Shown: positions 1-16,899 of the stretch, piece by piece
Layout of the letters: each line of letters begins with the position of its first letter
Numbering within the stretch: position 1 is the first letter of the stretch
Assembly (NCBI GenBank): GCA_964036665.1
Contig: OZ038526.1
Location: forward strand, 30,318,001-30,382,000
Direction of reading: 5' to 3'
Length of the DNA stretch: 64,000 nucleotides
From: Gordius sp. MW1
Taxonomy: Eukaryota; Nematomorpha; Gordioida; Gordea; Gordiidae
Notes under the pieces: model-generated
Database searches by the model: none
What the model saw: only the letters and a program-made list of their open reading frames with translations
Told to the model about the DNA's origin: nothing
Translations under genes and position numbers: made by a program

Positions 1-1584
1 CACGAGGGCCGAAGGCCCGAGTTTATAAATAAGTGTCGAATATTTTTTTGAATTTTTCTTCCCCCTTGAGAAAATCCTGGCTACGCGCCTGTGAGGGGTC
101 GATGCATGTTAATTATGCTAATTATTTTATATTAAATTATTCAAAAAGTATGGTTAAATTAGGCTAAACGTGCAGTTTTATAAAACTATATATATTAGTT
201 AATGTTAAACTCGTATGGGTTTACTATTATAACAATTTTTTTTAATGGCAAGGTTTATTCATCTCTCCTTCAAGAATATTAACTAAATCCTATTAAAGCG
301 AAATTAGAAATACCAACTTTTTTTTACAAATAATGCCAAAATAAATTTGTACCGAATTCTCAACCTAGTAATTATTAAAATCGGTGATGTATCTTAGCAA
401 AATATTGTGATACTATATGTATATCTTTCAACAAAGCTTTCAAAAGGTTTCATACCTTAAAAAAACATAATTTTGATGGTGCGATTTTGAAACACCAATG
501 TAGTAATCTCCGAGGAAAAATCTATAACTAAAATCTAACCAAGAAATTAAAATTAGTTTATTCCCTCTCTTTGCCCACATTTGTAGCTCATGTCAAACCC
601 ATGTTTTGGCGTTTTGATACTTGATTGATAGAAGTTTCTGCGCAGTCCTTGGTTTAATAGCAAATTTTAAATTAGACAATGTATTGGGGGCCATTTTAAC
701 TAATATTGAAGAACTAAAAGCTTGTTGTACTAATCAGGCCCTCAACTTTTATATGCAATATATATAGTAAATTCACCAGATGCTATATGTTTATTAAATT
801 TGTGAATGCCGAAAGACATTTTTTAATTTGATATAAATTTAATCATCAAAATTTATTAATAAACTTTTATCCTCTCAAAATATATTAGCCCGTCAGGACG
901 ATATTATTAGCATTACGAGGTCAACCATAATTTTAATTGTCAGATCAAAGGCAGTTTTGAGAGTTTAATCAAACAAATAACAGAAGCATAAAGACTTTTA
1001 AACCTGCTAACTTTTTATTGAGATTTAGGATATTAAACGTTTTATTTTGCTAGTAATAGCGCATGTCACTAACTAATTAGGCTACGAAAAAACTATTAAA
1101 ATCCATTGATGTAGCCCACGCCAGGTTATATATCTTTTAGAGTTCATAAAGGCCCTTGTTTAAACTCCCTCGATCTTCATAAAAACTAAAAAACACTTCA
1201 TAAATACTAAAAAACAATCAAATCTCAAAAAATATTTTACACTTCTATTAATAATCAAGACAGTTATTACAGCACTGATCATTACGAATAAAAACGAGTT
1301 CGTAAACTTAATCATACATCTCGCGGGTACCGTGGATAAATCATAATCTACAACGACATATTCCAAGGGAATAGCGTAAGTTTAACAAAATGTTGCAGGC
1401 ATATGATATACACATCGGATCGTCGTGTTTTAATATAAACAACGTCCCGTAGATTGAAATTTCGCGCATTTACCAAAGATGGAAGATTATGTAATTTGAA
1501 TTCATAAAGAGGTGGCGTCGGTATTTTCAACCAGTTAGTTGACAATGGGATAACGGAGTGAGGGGACGGCCTAGTGGAAGGTAA
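1..1584. other. Intergenic region with repeat fragments
   Basis: No coding exon could be supported. Bases 1-24 contain a small palindrome (GGGCCGAAGGCCC) that recurs at about 30343-30362. Bases 65-91 are the end of a dispersed inverted-repeat element (CTTGAGAAAATCCTGGCTAC...), whose opposite end type occurs at 6525-6556. The rest is AT-rich and unremarkable. Confidence 0.5.
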
Positions 1585-6394
<4,810 letters not shown>

Positions 6395-7149
6395 ATTAGC
6401 TACACTAACCGGTTATTTCTGATCAGACGTTGACCTAACCCAAAATGGAGTGCAAAGATTTAAAAAGTTTGAAAAAAAAATCTTTGGACGAGTTGGCTCT
6501 TACTACATTAACATACATACAATACAGGCGCGTAGCCAGGATTTTCTCAAGGGAGAGAGGAAAGCTACAAAAAAAAAATTTAAACATTTTATTTGTAATT
6601 AAAAATAAAAATTAAGCAACCAAAAAGTCGCGCCCGCTGCTCGACGCAAATCTAACACAGCTGGCTAAATGCACAGCTGGCGAAAAGTCAAAATAATCAT
6701 TGCCCGTTTACTTGAAACCATCTCGGCGAAATGTCCCCCTGTTAAAAAATGTCCCCTAATTTAAATATGTCCCCCAGCAAAATTTATTCAACCAATCACA
6801 AAATGTCCCAGGGTAAATTCGGCAAGATTGTTTTCGGCAAGTCCAAAATAATTGCAAAAAAGTGTTCTTATCTATATAATTTATAATATATGATTTATAT
6901 ATACAATATATATTATATTTCTCATTGGAATTGCAATATATAGTAAAATTTAACAATCCTATAGAAAATTAGTGTGCTTAAATATACAATGGAGAACCTA
7001 CGAGTGATAATGATATATAACTTGCAAGATATAATTGTAAAGAAAAATAAGTTATATTCTTTATAGAAAATATTCAAAATTTAGTGATAAATTATATGTT
7101 GCTTAATTCTGGATTCTTTTTTGCCTAATATTAGTAAATTCTCCACATG
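6395..7149. other. Upstream flank of eRF1 with repeat fragments
   Basis: The region just upstream of the eRF1 start is probably its promoter, but no clear element was identified. At 6525-6556 lies a TIR fragment (CAGGCGCGTAGCCAGG then ATTTTCTCAAGGG), the partner of the fragment at 65-91. At about 6719-6850 there is a decayed relative of the 9-bp-TSD MITE family (repeated AATGTCCC, then TTCGGCAAGATTG) without intact ends. Confidence 0.45.
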
Positions 7150-7270
7150 TGCAATTCGCCAGGTGTGCAGGAACGCTCGGCCCACTCGGCCAAGGGGCGG
7201 GGCAGGCAACAGTCGTAAATTAAGATTTTTAAGTAGGCTTGGGCTGGCACCATAACAAAAATTTTTTATA

Positions 7271-8163
7271 TCTTATATAAAAAAATGAAACTATGTATGT
7301 GTGTGTGTATGTATGCCGCCACCAATTTTGAAGAACTACCGGACCGATTTGGCTCAAAATTTCACAGTTTATTCCTGGCACTCCGGAGCGTGTTTTAAGA
7401 TATGTTCCAGTCAAATCGGTCGAGTAGTTTTCGAGATATTTTGTTTTATGCGTTTTGACGTTGTATCGAACGTCAATCAAACGCCCTGCCCTCATCACGT
7501 ACTGCTGCGTATCTATCTATCGTGTAGGTAGTGTGATAAATGCAGTAGGCATCTGTTGCGGAAAATAAAAACTTTATACGCACTTTGAAACATTAAATAT
7601 CAAAGCCATTTTTTGCTTATTTTTCTTCACGTCAATTATTATTATTATTATAGGACGGTCGTGTCCCCCCCCCTCCTGCGTGGCTAAAAAAAATCAAATT
7701 CTGTCATTTTTCGCACGTTAAATAAGGAGAAAAATGAAAATAGTGCCAATAAATGTTGATATATCCAAGGGCGTAGCCAGGTTTTGAATTAAGGGCAGAT
7801 TAAAAAAAAAGGTCTTGACTCTGAGAGCAAAAAAAAAAAAAGGTCTCGACTATCCGAAAATTTCCCTGTGACCGTAATTTAAATTTCATTTTACCAAAAT
7901 AACGATTGGAAACATTAAATCAAAGTCATTTTTTGCTTATTTTTCACGTCAACTATTATTATTATAGGACGGTCGTGTCCCCTCCTGCGTGGCTAAATAA
8001 ATTAAAAAATCTAATTTTCTCATTAAAATGAAAATACTTTTAACAAAGTGCCAATAAATGTTGATATATCCATGGGCGTTAGTTTTAAATTTTCTTATTT
8101 AAATTTTTAATTTTTTTTAAATAATTTTTAATATGGCAAAACAACGTTTGCCGGGTCAGCTAG
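7271..8163 (+). mobile_element. Non-autonomous Helitron A
   Basis: The 5' end is TCTTATATAAAAAAATGAAA preceded by A. The 3' end has the hairpin GGCAAAACAACGTTTGCC followed by GGGTCAGCTAG and then T. This is the Helitron pattern: 5' TC, a 3' hairpin, a CTRR end and insertion between A and T with no target duplication. The uninterrupted homologue at about 27816-27840 reads TTTTTTATATAGTTTAC on the minus strand, exactly the two flanks joined. No Rep/helicase ORF is present, so it depends on a partner element. It carries an ACCGATTTGGCTCAAAATTT block and a short TATG/TG run near the 5' end, also present in Helitron B. Confidence 0.9.
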
Positions 8164-8331
8164 TAGTTTATATTTTTTTGTCACTTTTTTATTATATATG
8201 TCAAAATTAATGCCTGAAATTTAAAATCGTCATTTTAGGCTAGGCAGTTCGGACAGCATTAGTGAATTGGGCAATTAAAGGGTTTGGGCTAGGCTTGGCT
8301 GGGAATTAGTTATCAAACCGTGATGAGTTTA

Positions 8332-9015
8332 TGGTGTTTTGATACGCTTTTAGTCATTGAAGAAATGATATAAGGGTTTTATTGAAAGAATATTGATGAA
8401 TAACAGCGCGAAGGAAATAAGGAATATAATATGTTATTCGAATAATCGAGCGGAAAAGGGAGTAATGAATGTAACGGTAAATTAACAGCTGGTGTTACAA
8501 CGCGTGGCACAAGGAATATACAAGTTACATCATATCTTGTCAACTAGTATTTTATATCCTACAAATAGTCCCCTTAGTACGTGGAGCGTTATATAAAATA
8601 GCAAAACTTCTTGGGCCAACGGACATGACGGCCGGACTTGGTGGTAGTTGGTGTAGGAGTGATTTTGGTTGGTGGAGAAGAAGAATTGTTTGCTTTGGGA
8701 GGAGTGAACATAGTGGGTTGTATGGTAGGTTTGCTTAACGTAAGTTGGCTTGGAGGGGAGGGACATGGATTTGGGGGGTCACCACTTTGGTGTTTTGATA
8801 CGCTTATAGTCATTGAAGTAATGATAAAAGGGTTTTATTGAATAAATATTGATGAATAACAGCGCGAAGGAAGTAAGGAATATAATATGTTAATCTAATA
8901 ATCGAGCGGAAAAGGGAGTAATGAATGTAACGGTAAATTAACAGCTGGTGATCGCGTAGCATAAGAAATATAGAAGTTACATCATATCTTGTCAACTCGT
9001 ATTTTATATCCTACA
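8332..9015 (-). mobile_element. Internally deleted LTR retrotransposon (Ty3/gypsy, CsRn1-like)
   Basis: Two direct repeats of about 230 bp, 8332-8563 and 8788-9015, each run TG...CA. Read on the minus strand, the sequence after the 5' LTR is TGGTGACCCC, which resembles the tRNA-Trp primer site of some Ty3/gypsy elements. Before the 3' LTR there is a purine tract (AAGGGGA). Between the LTRs only the end of a polyprotein remains: the minus-strand reading ends TKSGRHVRWPKKFCYFI*, like the C-terminus of gypsy pol. The element lies inside repeat R1. The empty copy at about 27626 shows the original site (GATGAGTTCTAGC), giving an imperfect 4-5 bp target duplication. Confidence 0.8.
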
Positions 9016-9390
9016 GGTTCTAGCAAAAATTTTAGACAAATATATGCTAAAAAATTAACTTAATATTTATAGCAATTGAAATATATAAGAAATTAATTGC
9101 TATATTAAACTTAAACCACTTCCTGGGGCGGTGTGTTGTTTTCACGGAAAAAAATGTTCAACCAAGTTTTTTTCATATCAATTTTCACTATCATATTCGG
9201 AAATTTTATAATGCATTTTGTCGAAAATTAAATTAAAAAAATTAAATGTATATAGTATGTTTCCAGATCTTTATAAGTGTCTTAAAATCTTTTATGCAAC
9301 TAAACTACAATATTTCAAACCATTTAATTTAGTTATTAATAAAAAAAAATTTATATTTTGGCCAAGGGGGGGGGGCCTTTGCTACGCACT

Positions 9391-10699
9391 TGTGAATATC
9401 ATTAGCTCTCGAACACTGATTCTGTCCCTTTTCCAGTAGTAATCATATAAAGCTATGACAGCAGCTATGCTAAATAACAAGATTGGTAGGTTTGTTGAGT
9501 GTGACGCTCTGTCTACCTAATTTCGAGTGCAAGACTTTACAACCTTTATCAGGTTATCACCTATTGCCACTAATGACTAAAATGTATCACAGGCAAATAC
9601 TCTGGGCTTTTGGTTTCAAATCCTGAAACTTCATTAGCATAGTCGTGAGAGTAGGTATTGCAATTACCATTAAATCTCATTAAAATAGGATAGGGACTCT
9701 TCACCCACGGCATAGCTAGCTATATAAATAACGGTTTAAATGTCATCGATAAATTAACATGAACAAATAGCCAAGGAACATCGTCCACTTGTTATGTAAC
9801 TTTAAAGAAGGATATATCTAAAAATAAGAGAAGTTTATGAACCTTAAAAAAGAAAGGCTAATGCGTCGACTAGTGCTAAATACCATAAGAAAGTCTCCCT
9901 GGAAAGAACGAGACAACTATTGGGAGACGCTAAATGCGATCATAGAGCAAATAGATTAAGGTTGAAGGGCAGAAAAAAGATGTAATCAAAATAAAGTAGA
10001 TGTTAATTTTTTAATAGATACTCGTTCATTAATCACCTTAATGGCGGAGTCAGAATTTGAAATATCACACAGCTTGTAGAAAACAAATGTGTTGGCTGGC
10101 AACCACAATTGGAAATTTAGTCGCCAAAGCTCTCGCTCTCCCGAAACAGATTGGAAAAGCGATCTCCCACGTCTCATTATATTTGAAAGAGTACTTTTTA
10201 TCAGGCAAAAGATCACAATGGAAATCGTTAAATCCAACACGATTTCTATTCACGGATCAATGCCATCTGTTTAGTTATAACGCGTTTTCATATCTTATTT
10301 TAGTCGTGAATGTTAATTTTTGTATACCATTCAATAAAGATCATTTTATTATAAAAAAACAAGTTAATGGCGACTGTCTTGAGTAAACTGGTTGTACCTG
10401 GGTTTATGTTCGCGTTGGTGAAGATATTTTATGTTCAAAATTATAGTTAGGTAAGTAAAAGGTTGAAAACATTTTAGGATGGTTGTGGATACAAAAGTTA
10501 CCCTCTTTAAATAAATGGTGAGCGTTTGTGATAAAGTATCAAATAAACCCGTTATAAGGAATGTAGGTCAAGTAACTAACATTCATGTAAATTACTCATT
10601 TTTGTCTGGCTTATGAGATAGATCTCCAAGGGCGAGAGTTCTTTGTCGACGGTTTGGTGTAAAGTTCTATAAATACTGGTAGGGCTTGGGGTATAAAAT
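9391..10699. other. No supported gene
   Basis: Short open frames near 9986-10386 are on both strands, look unlike coding sequence and match nothing I recognise. The stretch may include decayed 5' sequence (LTR or gag) of the adjacent gypsy element, but no LTR could be delimited. Confidence 0.4.
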
Positions 10700-12473
10700 T
10701 TGATGTTCTTACGATACAAAATGGTTTAAACAATAATAGTCAGAAAAATAAGGCTCAAATATTTGAAAATACGCTAGGATGCCTAAAGGACGCTATGTCT
10801 ACTATCAAGCTTAATGAAAATGTTCATGACGAGCAAAGCACATACCCTTTTTATGGCGTGAACAGGTATAACAGGTTTTGAATAAATCGCGACAGATGAC
10901 GTAATAGAACCCATTAAATTTGCTGAGTGGGCTACTGCGCTAGTGCCAGTTAAAAAGGCTGATGGTTCAATACGCGTGTGCGCGGATTATAGAACAAATA
11001 TGTGGTCGATATCAAATAACCATTACCAGGGTCAGAATTTATTTCATCTAATTTGCGCTGTGCGACTTTTTTTCTAGGGTTAATCTTGCAAATGCGTAAT
11101 TGCAGTTAAGGGTAGATTATAAAACGGCGCTCGTATTAACAATTAACACTAACCAACGGTTGTCTGCATTTAAAAGATCTTTTGGACTTAGCGTGTCAGC
11201 GCCGATTTTTCACTGTGGCCTCCTGGTTTGCTAACTTGGAGGGTGACTTATTATTTAGACGATATCTTGATCACTGGATTGGTTAAATAGCGAATATGAC
11301 ATGGTCTTAATTAAAAATAAAGGTTTTCTATAAGCAAAGATGTGTTTTTTGGTGTGCAGGAGACTACATATTTAGGACACGTATTAGGTAATGGTACAAT
11401 TCGTCCCTTAATTAGTATAATTAAAAATATACAGCAGTTGTAAGCGCCGAATAATAAAAAGGAATCGAAGTCGTTTTTGGGAATGATAAAATTTTGTAAT
11501 CGGTTCATTCCTAACTTTACTCGGTGGTCAGGACGCTAAATGAATTAAATATAAGATCCTACCTTTCAAGGGGACTTAATTTGAGACCAACTATTTTGCC
11601 AAATTGCGCGAAGCCATGTTAGATCGTTTTGACGCTTTAAAAGAGCATGCTTTAATGGTAGACGCATTTAATAGCGGTTTTAGAGGTGCATTATGTTAGT
11701 TTGAAAATCAAGTTGAGCATCAAGTTTTGCCAAAAAGTTAAATATCACCGATGTTAACTACTCTGTAAATGAGAAGGAAGCTTTGGTTTGGTGTATGGTT
11801 TTACACAATTGTTAAAAGATTTATCGTATACACCGATCATAGGCCGTTATTAGGTTTGTTTAGAAAGGATAACAACGAAATGTTGATTTCCCCAGGGTTA
11901 CGGCGGTGGTTATTGGTTTTAGATAATTTTTTAATAAAGTTGGTTTATCGTAAAGGAAATGATAATGGATTGGCCGATGTTCTGACAAGATTAAGTCCGG
12001 GGAACCCTAGTGTACAGGTTTAAATCTACTTTATTACTAATAGCTGACCCGGCAAACGTTGTTTTGCTAAAAATACAATTTTCTTTAATGTATAATAAAA
12101 TTCAAGAAAACTTCAGCCTTGTATGTATGACGTCATTATTGTATATGATGCTATAAATGAAACTCGGGAAATGTTTGATATTTTTAAAACTAAAAGAAAT
12201 TTTAGGATTCTGAAAAATTTTTACCCCTGGCCGCCCTGAGCATCTATGGCTAAATTTTTGCGCGAATCTGGACGGTAGTTTCAGAGTTTAGCGTTTTTTA
12301 AAACGTAATGTCCGATATTTTTAAAACTAAAAGGAATTTTACGATTATGAAAAAGCTATTTTACCCCTGGCCGCCATGGGCATCTACGCCTAAATTTTCG
12401 CGCGAATCGGGCCGGTAGTTTCAGAATTTAGCCCTTACATACATAACTTTTTTATTATACTTTTAGATGGATA

Positions 12474-12698
12474 GGGGTCAAAGTAGCAGAATGATGAAAA
12501 AGTAGCAGAAAAATATAATTTTTAGATAATCAATATATTAAAATTAAATCTCAAATTGGGAGGGAATTTGATGTGCATCTAACCCTAACCTAAAACGTTG
12601 ACCTAAAACACTAACCCTAACCCTCCTGACCAATCGTGATCTTGATGAGTTCTGACCAGTTCTGACCAATTTGGCTGCTTTTTTTCTGCTTTGACCGG
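12474..12698. mobile_element. MITE with GGGGTCAAAATAGCAG ends, copy 1
   Basis: The ends read GGGGTCAAAGTAGCAGAA and CTGCTTTTTTTCTGCTTTGA, inverted relative to each other, with TCTGACCAGTTCTGACCAAT inside the right arm. It interrupts the tandem units of Helitron C. The interior has AACCCTAACC-type telomere-like words. A second copy at 28091-28337 has the interior in the opposite orientation. Confidence 0.7.
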
Positions 12699-13048
12699 TT
12701 TCCCTTTTAAATATCTAATTCAGCCTTGTATGTATAACGTCATTATTGTATATGATGCTATAAATGAAACTGGCCGGGAAATGTCCGGTATTTTCAAAAC
12801 TATAAGGAATTTTAGGATTCTGAAAAGCTATTTTACCCCTGGCCGCTGGGAATCTATGGCTAAATTTTCGCGCGAATCGGGCCGGTAGTTTCAAAGTTTA
12901 GCCCTTTTTTAAAACGTAATGTCCGATATTTTAAAACTAAAAGGAATTTTAGGATTCTGAAAAAGCTATTTTACCCCTGGCCCTCCTGGGCATCTATGGC
13001 TAAATTTCGCGCGAATCGGGCCGGTAGTTTCAGAATTTAGTCCTTATC

Positions 13049-13852
13049 CACATACATACATACATACATACATACATACATACATACATACATACATACA
13101 TACATACATACATACATACATACATACATACATACATACATACATACATACATACATACATACATACATACATACATACATACATACATACATACATACA
13201 TACATACATACATACATACATACATACATACATACATACATACATACATACATACATACATACATACATACATACATACATACATACATACATACATACA
13301 TACATACATACATACATACATACATACATACATACATACATACATACATACATACATACATACATACATACATACATACATACATACATACATACATACA
13401 TACATACATACATACATACATACATACATACATACATACATACATACATACATACATACATACATACATACATACATACATACATACATACATACATACA
13501 TACATACATACATACATACATACATACATACATACATACATACATACATACATACATACATACATACATACATACATACATACATACATACATACATACA
13601 TACATACATACATACATACATACATACATACATACATACATACATACATACATACATACATACATACATACATACATACATACATACATACATACATACA
13701 TACATACATACATACATACATACATACATACATACATACATACATACATACATACATACATACATACATACATACATACATACATACATACATACATACA
13801 TACATACATACATACATACATACATACATACATACATACATACATACATACA
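13049..13852. repeat. Pure (CATA)n microsatellite, about 200 units
   Basis: About 800 bases of CATA without a visible interruption, followed by a short CA run (13851-13860). The long open frames over it (repeating Met-Tyr-Val-Cys) are artefacts of the repeat and do not represent genes. It occupies the same position as the short TATG/TG run at the 5' ends of Helitrons A and B, so it probably grew from the Helitron's own terminal sequence. Confidence 0.98.
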
Positions 13853-15010
13853 CACACACATACATAGACTTTACTTTATATATATAGATATAGAGTAAGT
13901 TTATTAATACCAAAAGTTAGAAGTCTAGTGTATTATCGTTAAGCATTAGTTTATATATAATTGTATAGAGGTTATTATGAATAACATTGTTAAATCGTAA
14001 GGTATTCAAACATCAACTTCAATGTCCCTTTTATATTCAAATTATAGTGAAGGGTGTCAATAGTGATATCCAAATTATAAACGTGCGCCAGTATTCTAAT
14101 TAGGGAATACTATACTAGGTTAGAGAAAATTCTGTTGGCGTTCAAATAGTGGGCGATCATGTTTTTAACGCCTTAAATGTATTGGATATTAATCATTGCT
14201 GCTTGCAACACTGATAGGTATATTAGTGTGGTCAAGAGAGTATTACTTGTCGATGAAGCTCCAGAAAATGTGTTAATGAAAGCTTTTGCTAGGCAATACA
14301 TATGGTGGCCTAGGATATCTAAAGCTATCGAAGAGAGGAGTAAAGGATGTGAATTATGCAAGTCCAATGCTTCTATGCCTCGTAGAGATAGGAGTGCGAA
14401 ATGACCGCGACCTAGGGAATGGGTTCACATAAATTTTTTGAATGGGAAAATAAAGAATACATCACGAAATTTCAGAAAATAACAAATATTTGTGCTACAC
14501 TGACCAAGGTTTTTAAAGAATTTGATAGATTCTTATGATTTTTTAGTATGCTTGTCATGGATTACGGCAGAGCGTTTATAGGCTTATAATTTAAAACTGT
14601 TTGCCAAACAAGTAAAATAAAGCATGTGTTGACGCCGCCCTAGTATCCAAGCCCAAATGGTCAGGTGGATCGGTGGTATGTGGGTATTGTAAAAAGTGGC
14701 TAAGAATGGCAAAATGGGAGAGTGATGGTGTTTGGTTAACTAAGTAGTTTTTTAACGCAGTGCCTGGTAGTTATCAACGGCCTCCTATCGGAATGGAATT
14801 TTTAGGTAGAAAATTAAGGTGTCCGTTAGATTTAATTAACAAGAAAAACATTACATTCAGGGAGCGGCTTAGTTGGAAATAAAATATAGACCACCAGGAG
14901 TCACTTTACACCAGGCCTAAAGGGTTTTTATCGCGTATAGTTGAAGGACTTAGTCCCAAGATTTTTAAAGTGCGCGTGCTGCATACAGTCAGATCGTTTA
15001 AGTGAGAATC

Positions 15011-16165
15011 ACTGGCCTGAAATTTGAAAAAATCATCATTTAATCGATTTTAACACTTATACGATTAAAATAAATTTCAACATACTAACTTTTACGAAGG
15101 GCAAGTGTACAACAGATGATAACTTAGAAAAATCGTGACGTTGCCCTTCCCCGATCAAAATGAAAAACTAAATAAAGCAGACCCCGCGACTGTAAAATCC
15201 AATACATGATAAAGCGATAAATTCAAATTACGGCCTAACAAATATAATAGCTATTCGAATTCATTTCGTGGTTAAAGAAATTCCCATTATAGTTAAGGGT
15301 TAACTTTGATTGCGAAGCAATAAATTTAAGGGGCCAGAAAGTTATTAATGCTTTAAGAACTATATGACTTTGAAACAATTCTTTAAGGGATGTGAGCAGT
15401 CCCTTTCTTTCTCTGGCTACGGCCTTATGCGCCTTTAAAATTTCAAGATTTTTAAACGTTAGTCAATCAACATTTTTTTTATTTCTTATGGTTAATCATG
15501 GCTAATGATGCAAAAGCCCCGAGAAAATTCTAGACGTAATTTTGATTTATTTTCAACATATTTATATGATTCTATAGACCATTGATTAATTTACAGGGCT
15601 ATAATATAATTTTTTGTTTCAACTCTATTTAAAAATTATCGCCGTTAAAGCAAATCCCATCCCCTTTTCAAAATTCTTCCCAATATGTCTCGAAAAGTAT
15701 ATTAGTTAGAGTAACACCTCATGCAATGTATAACAACATTTCACTTCCACTTACTCTCTCTCCATCCTCCCCATCCTCTCCGCTCCCGCCCCTTCTTGAT
15801 TTGGCTAGATATGAGGGCGGAGGAAGAGTAGAAAGGGGAGGGGACTACCGGATGATTGCTTTCAGAAGCACAATGACACCGTAAAATGGTACACTTCCCA
15901 TTTTAAATCTCAAAAGGCATTATGTTTGTTTTGCCATCTGCATTACTTTTTAAAAAATTATCTGAGTTGATAACTGCAAAAATTGTGTAGCAAAGCACCA
16001 CCCTTACATTAGCGCGACGCATGCTGTCATGGAAGTTAGCTCTTTTCCGAATGCTAAGGAGCAATATAAAATACCTTTTAAATTAATTAAATGTTCATAT
16101 CACGTCGGGGTCACCAATATCGGGAAGTAAATACCAAGTTATAAAGTAATAAATACTTTATTAAA
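15011..16165. other. No supported gene
   Basis: AT-rich stretch between the gypsy remnant and Helitron B. Includes a pyrimidine-rich patch near 15745-15800. Nothing recognisable. Confidence 0.4.
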
Positions 16166-16229
16166 TCTTATATATAAAAATGAAACTATGTATGTATGTT
16201 TGTGTGTTTGTTTGATTGTGTTTGTTTGT

Positions 16230-16860
16230 ATCTATGCCACCACCAAATTTGGAAAACTAACAGACCGATTTGGCTCAAAATTTCACAGTTTATTCCCCAT
16301 ACTCTGGAGCATGTTTTAAGATTTGTTTGAGCCAAATCGGTCCAGTAGTTTTTGAGGGGTCACGTTCTTTTGTTTTATACATTTTGGCACTTAATAAAGA
16401 CGTCCCTCAAAAACTACTAGACCGATTTGGCTCAAAATTTCACAGTTTATTCCCTATACTTCGGAGCATGTTTTAAAATTTGTTCGAGCCAAATCGGTCC
16501 AGTAGTTTTCGAGGGGTTACGTTTTTTTGTTTTATACGTTGGTTTATACGTTTTGACACTTAATAAAGACGTCCCTCAAAAACTACTCGACCGATTTGGC
16601 TCAAAATTTCATACTTTATTCCCCATACTTCGGAGCATGTTTTAAGATTTGTTCGAGCCAAATCGGTCCAGTAGTTTTCGAGGGGTCACGTTTTTTTGTT
16701 TTATACGTTGGTTTATACGTTTTGACACTTAATAAAGACGTCCCTCAAAAACTACTGGTCCGCTTTGGCTCAAAATTGCATACTTTATTCCCTATACTCC
16801 GGAGCATGTTTTAAAATTTGTTCAAGCCAAATCGGTCCAGTAGTTTTTGAGGGGTTAATA
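16230..16860. repeat. Four tandem units of about 168 bp
   Basis: Each unit has ACCGATTTGGCTCAAAATTT near its start and GAGCCAAATCGGTCCAGTAG near its end, so each is itself an inverted repeat. Units are joined by TTTTGACACTTAATAAAGACGTCC. The same palindromic unit occurs once in Helitron A (about 7318-7440). Open frames in this array are by-products of the repeat. Confidence 0.85.
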
Positions 16861-16899
16861 AGTTTTAATATGCTCTTTACCAATTAATTACATATATGC

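Larger units (their letters stand above)
7150..9390 (+). repeat. Dispersed repeat R1, copy 1 (split by two insertions)
   Basis: Segments 7150-7270, 8164-8331 and 9016-9390 match, in inverted orientation, a contiguous stretch at 27262-27930. Shared landmarks include TGCTGTCCGAACAGCC-like and CGGCCCACTCGGCC-like sequences and the TATCAAACCGTGATGAG motif. The matching copy has neither the Helitron nor the LTR element found here, so it acts as an internal empty-site control. The far end reads TTTGCTACGCACTTGTG beside a G-run. The repeat family itself was not recognised. Confidence 0.7.
12041..13888 (-). mobile_element. Helitron C, inserted in the gypsy element
   Basis: On the minus strand the 5' end is TCTATATATATAAAGTAAAG preceded by A (13888), and the 3' end is the hairpin GCAAAACAACGTTTGCC plus GGGTCAGCTAT (12041), one base off the CTAG of Helitrons A and B. 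The interior holds four units of about 140 bp (around 12150-12470 and 12720-13040; CCCCTGGCCGCC, TCGCGCGAATCGGGCCGG), a MITE at 12474-12698 and a very long CATA microsatellite next to the 5' end. Confidence 0.8.
10700..15010 (+). pseudogene. Decayed Ty3/gypsy pol, split by Helitron C
   Basis: Fragments of reverse transcriptase, RNase H and integrase appear in the right order but with stops and frame changes. RT: FAEWATALVPVKKADGSIRV near 10920-10985 and the catalytic YLDDILITG near 11250. RNase H: VYTDHRPLLGLFRKD then RKGNDNGLADVLTRLSPG, ending at 12023. Integrase zinc-binding part at 14177-14404 (YIWWPRISKAIEE, CELCKSN). The core and C-terminal part run to about 15010 (NAVPGSYQRPPIGMEF). The RNase H and integrase halves are separated by a Helitron at 12041-13888. 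Expected LTRs were not found. Clearly inactive. Confidence 0.85.

Noticed and set aside
8589-8841. Overlapping frames on both strands of about 70 aa
   Set aside because: Only the C-terminal end of the minus frame makes sense, as the end of a gypsy polyprotein in a deleted LTR element.
9986-10386. Overlapping ORFs of 61-109 aa on both strands
   Set aside because: No homology, several frames open on both strands, no splice or start context. Probably decayed retroelement sequence.
12590-12635. AACCCTAACC words resembling telomeric repeat
   Set aside because: They lie inside a MITE (second copy at 28091-28337), are few and imperfect, and so do not mark a telomere.
13049-13852. CRISPR-like or regulatory array
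   Set aside because: Simple four-base repeat in a eukaryotic genome with no spacers.
13030-13913. Three overlapping long open frames (274-289 aa) of repeating Met-Tyr-Val-Cys
   Set aside because: They are the three readings of the CATA microsatellite. A four-base repeat without stops is open in all frames.
16270-16814. Plus-strand frames repeating ACFKICSSQIGPVVFEG
   Set aside because: They follow the tandem palindromic units of Helitron B, restart in each unit and overlap each other. No gene.
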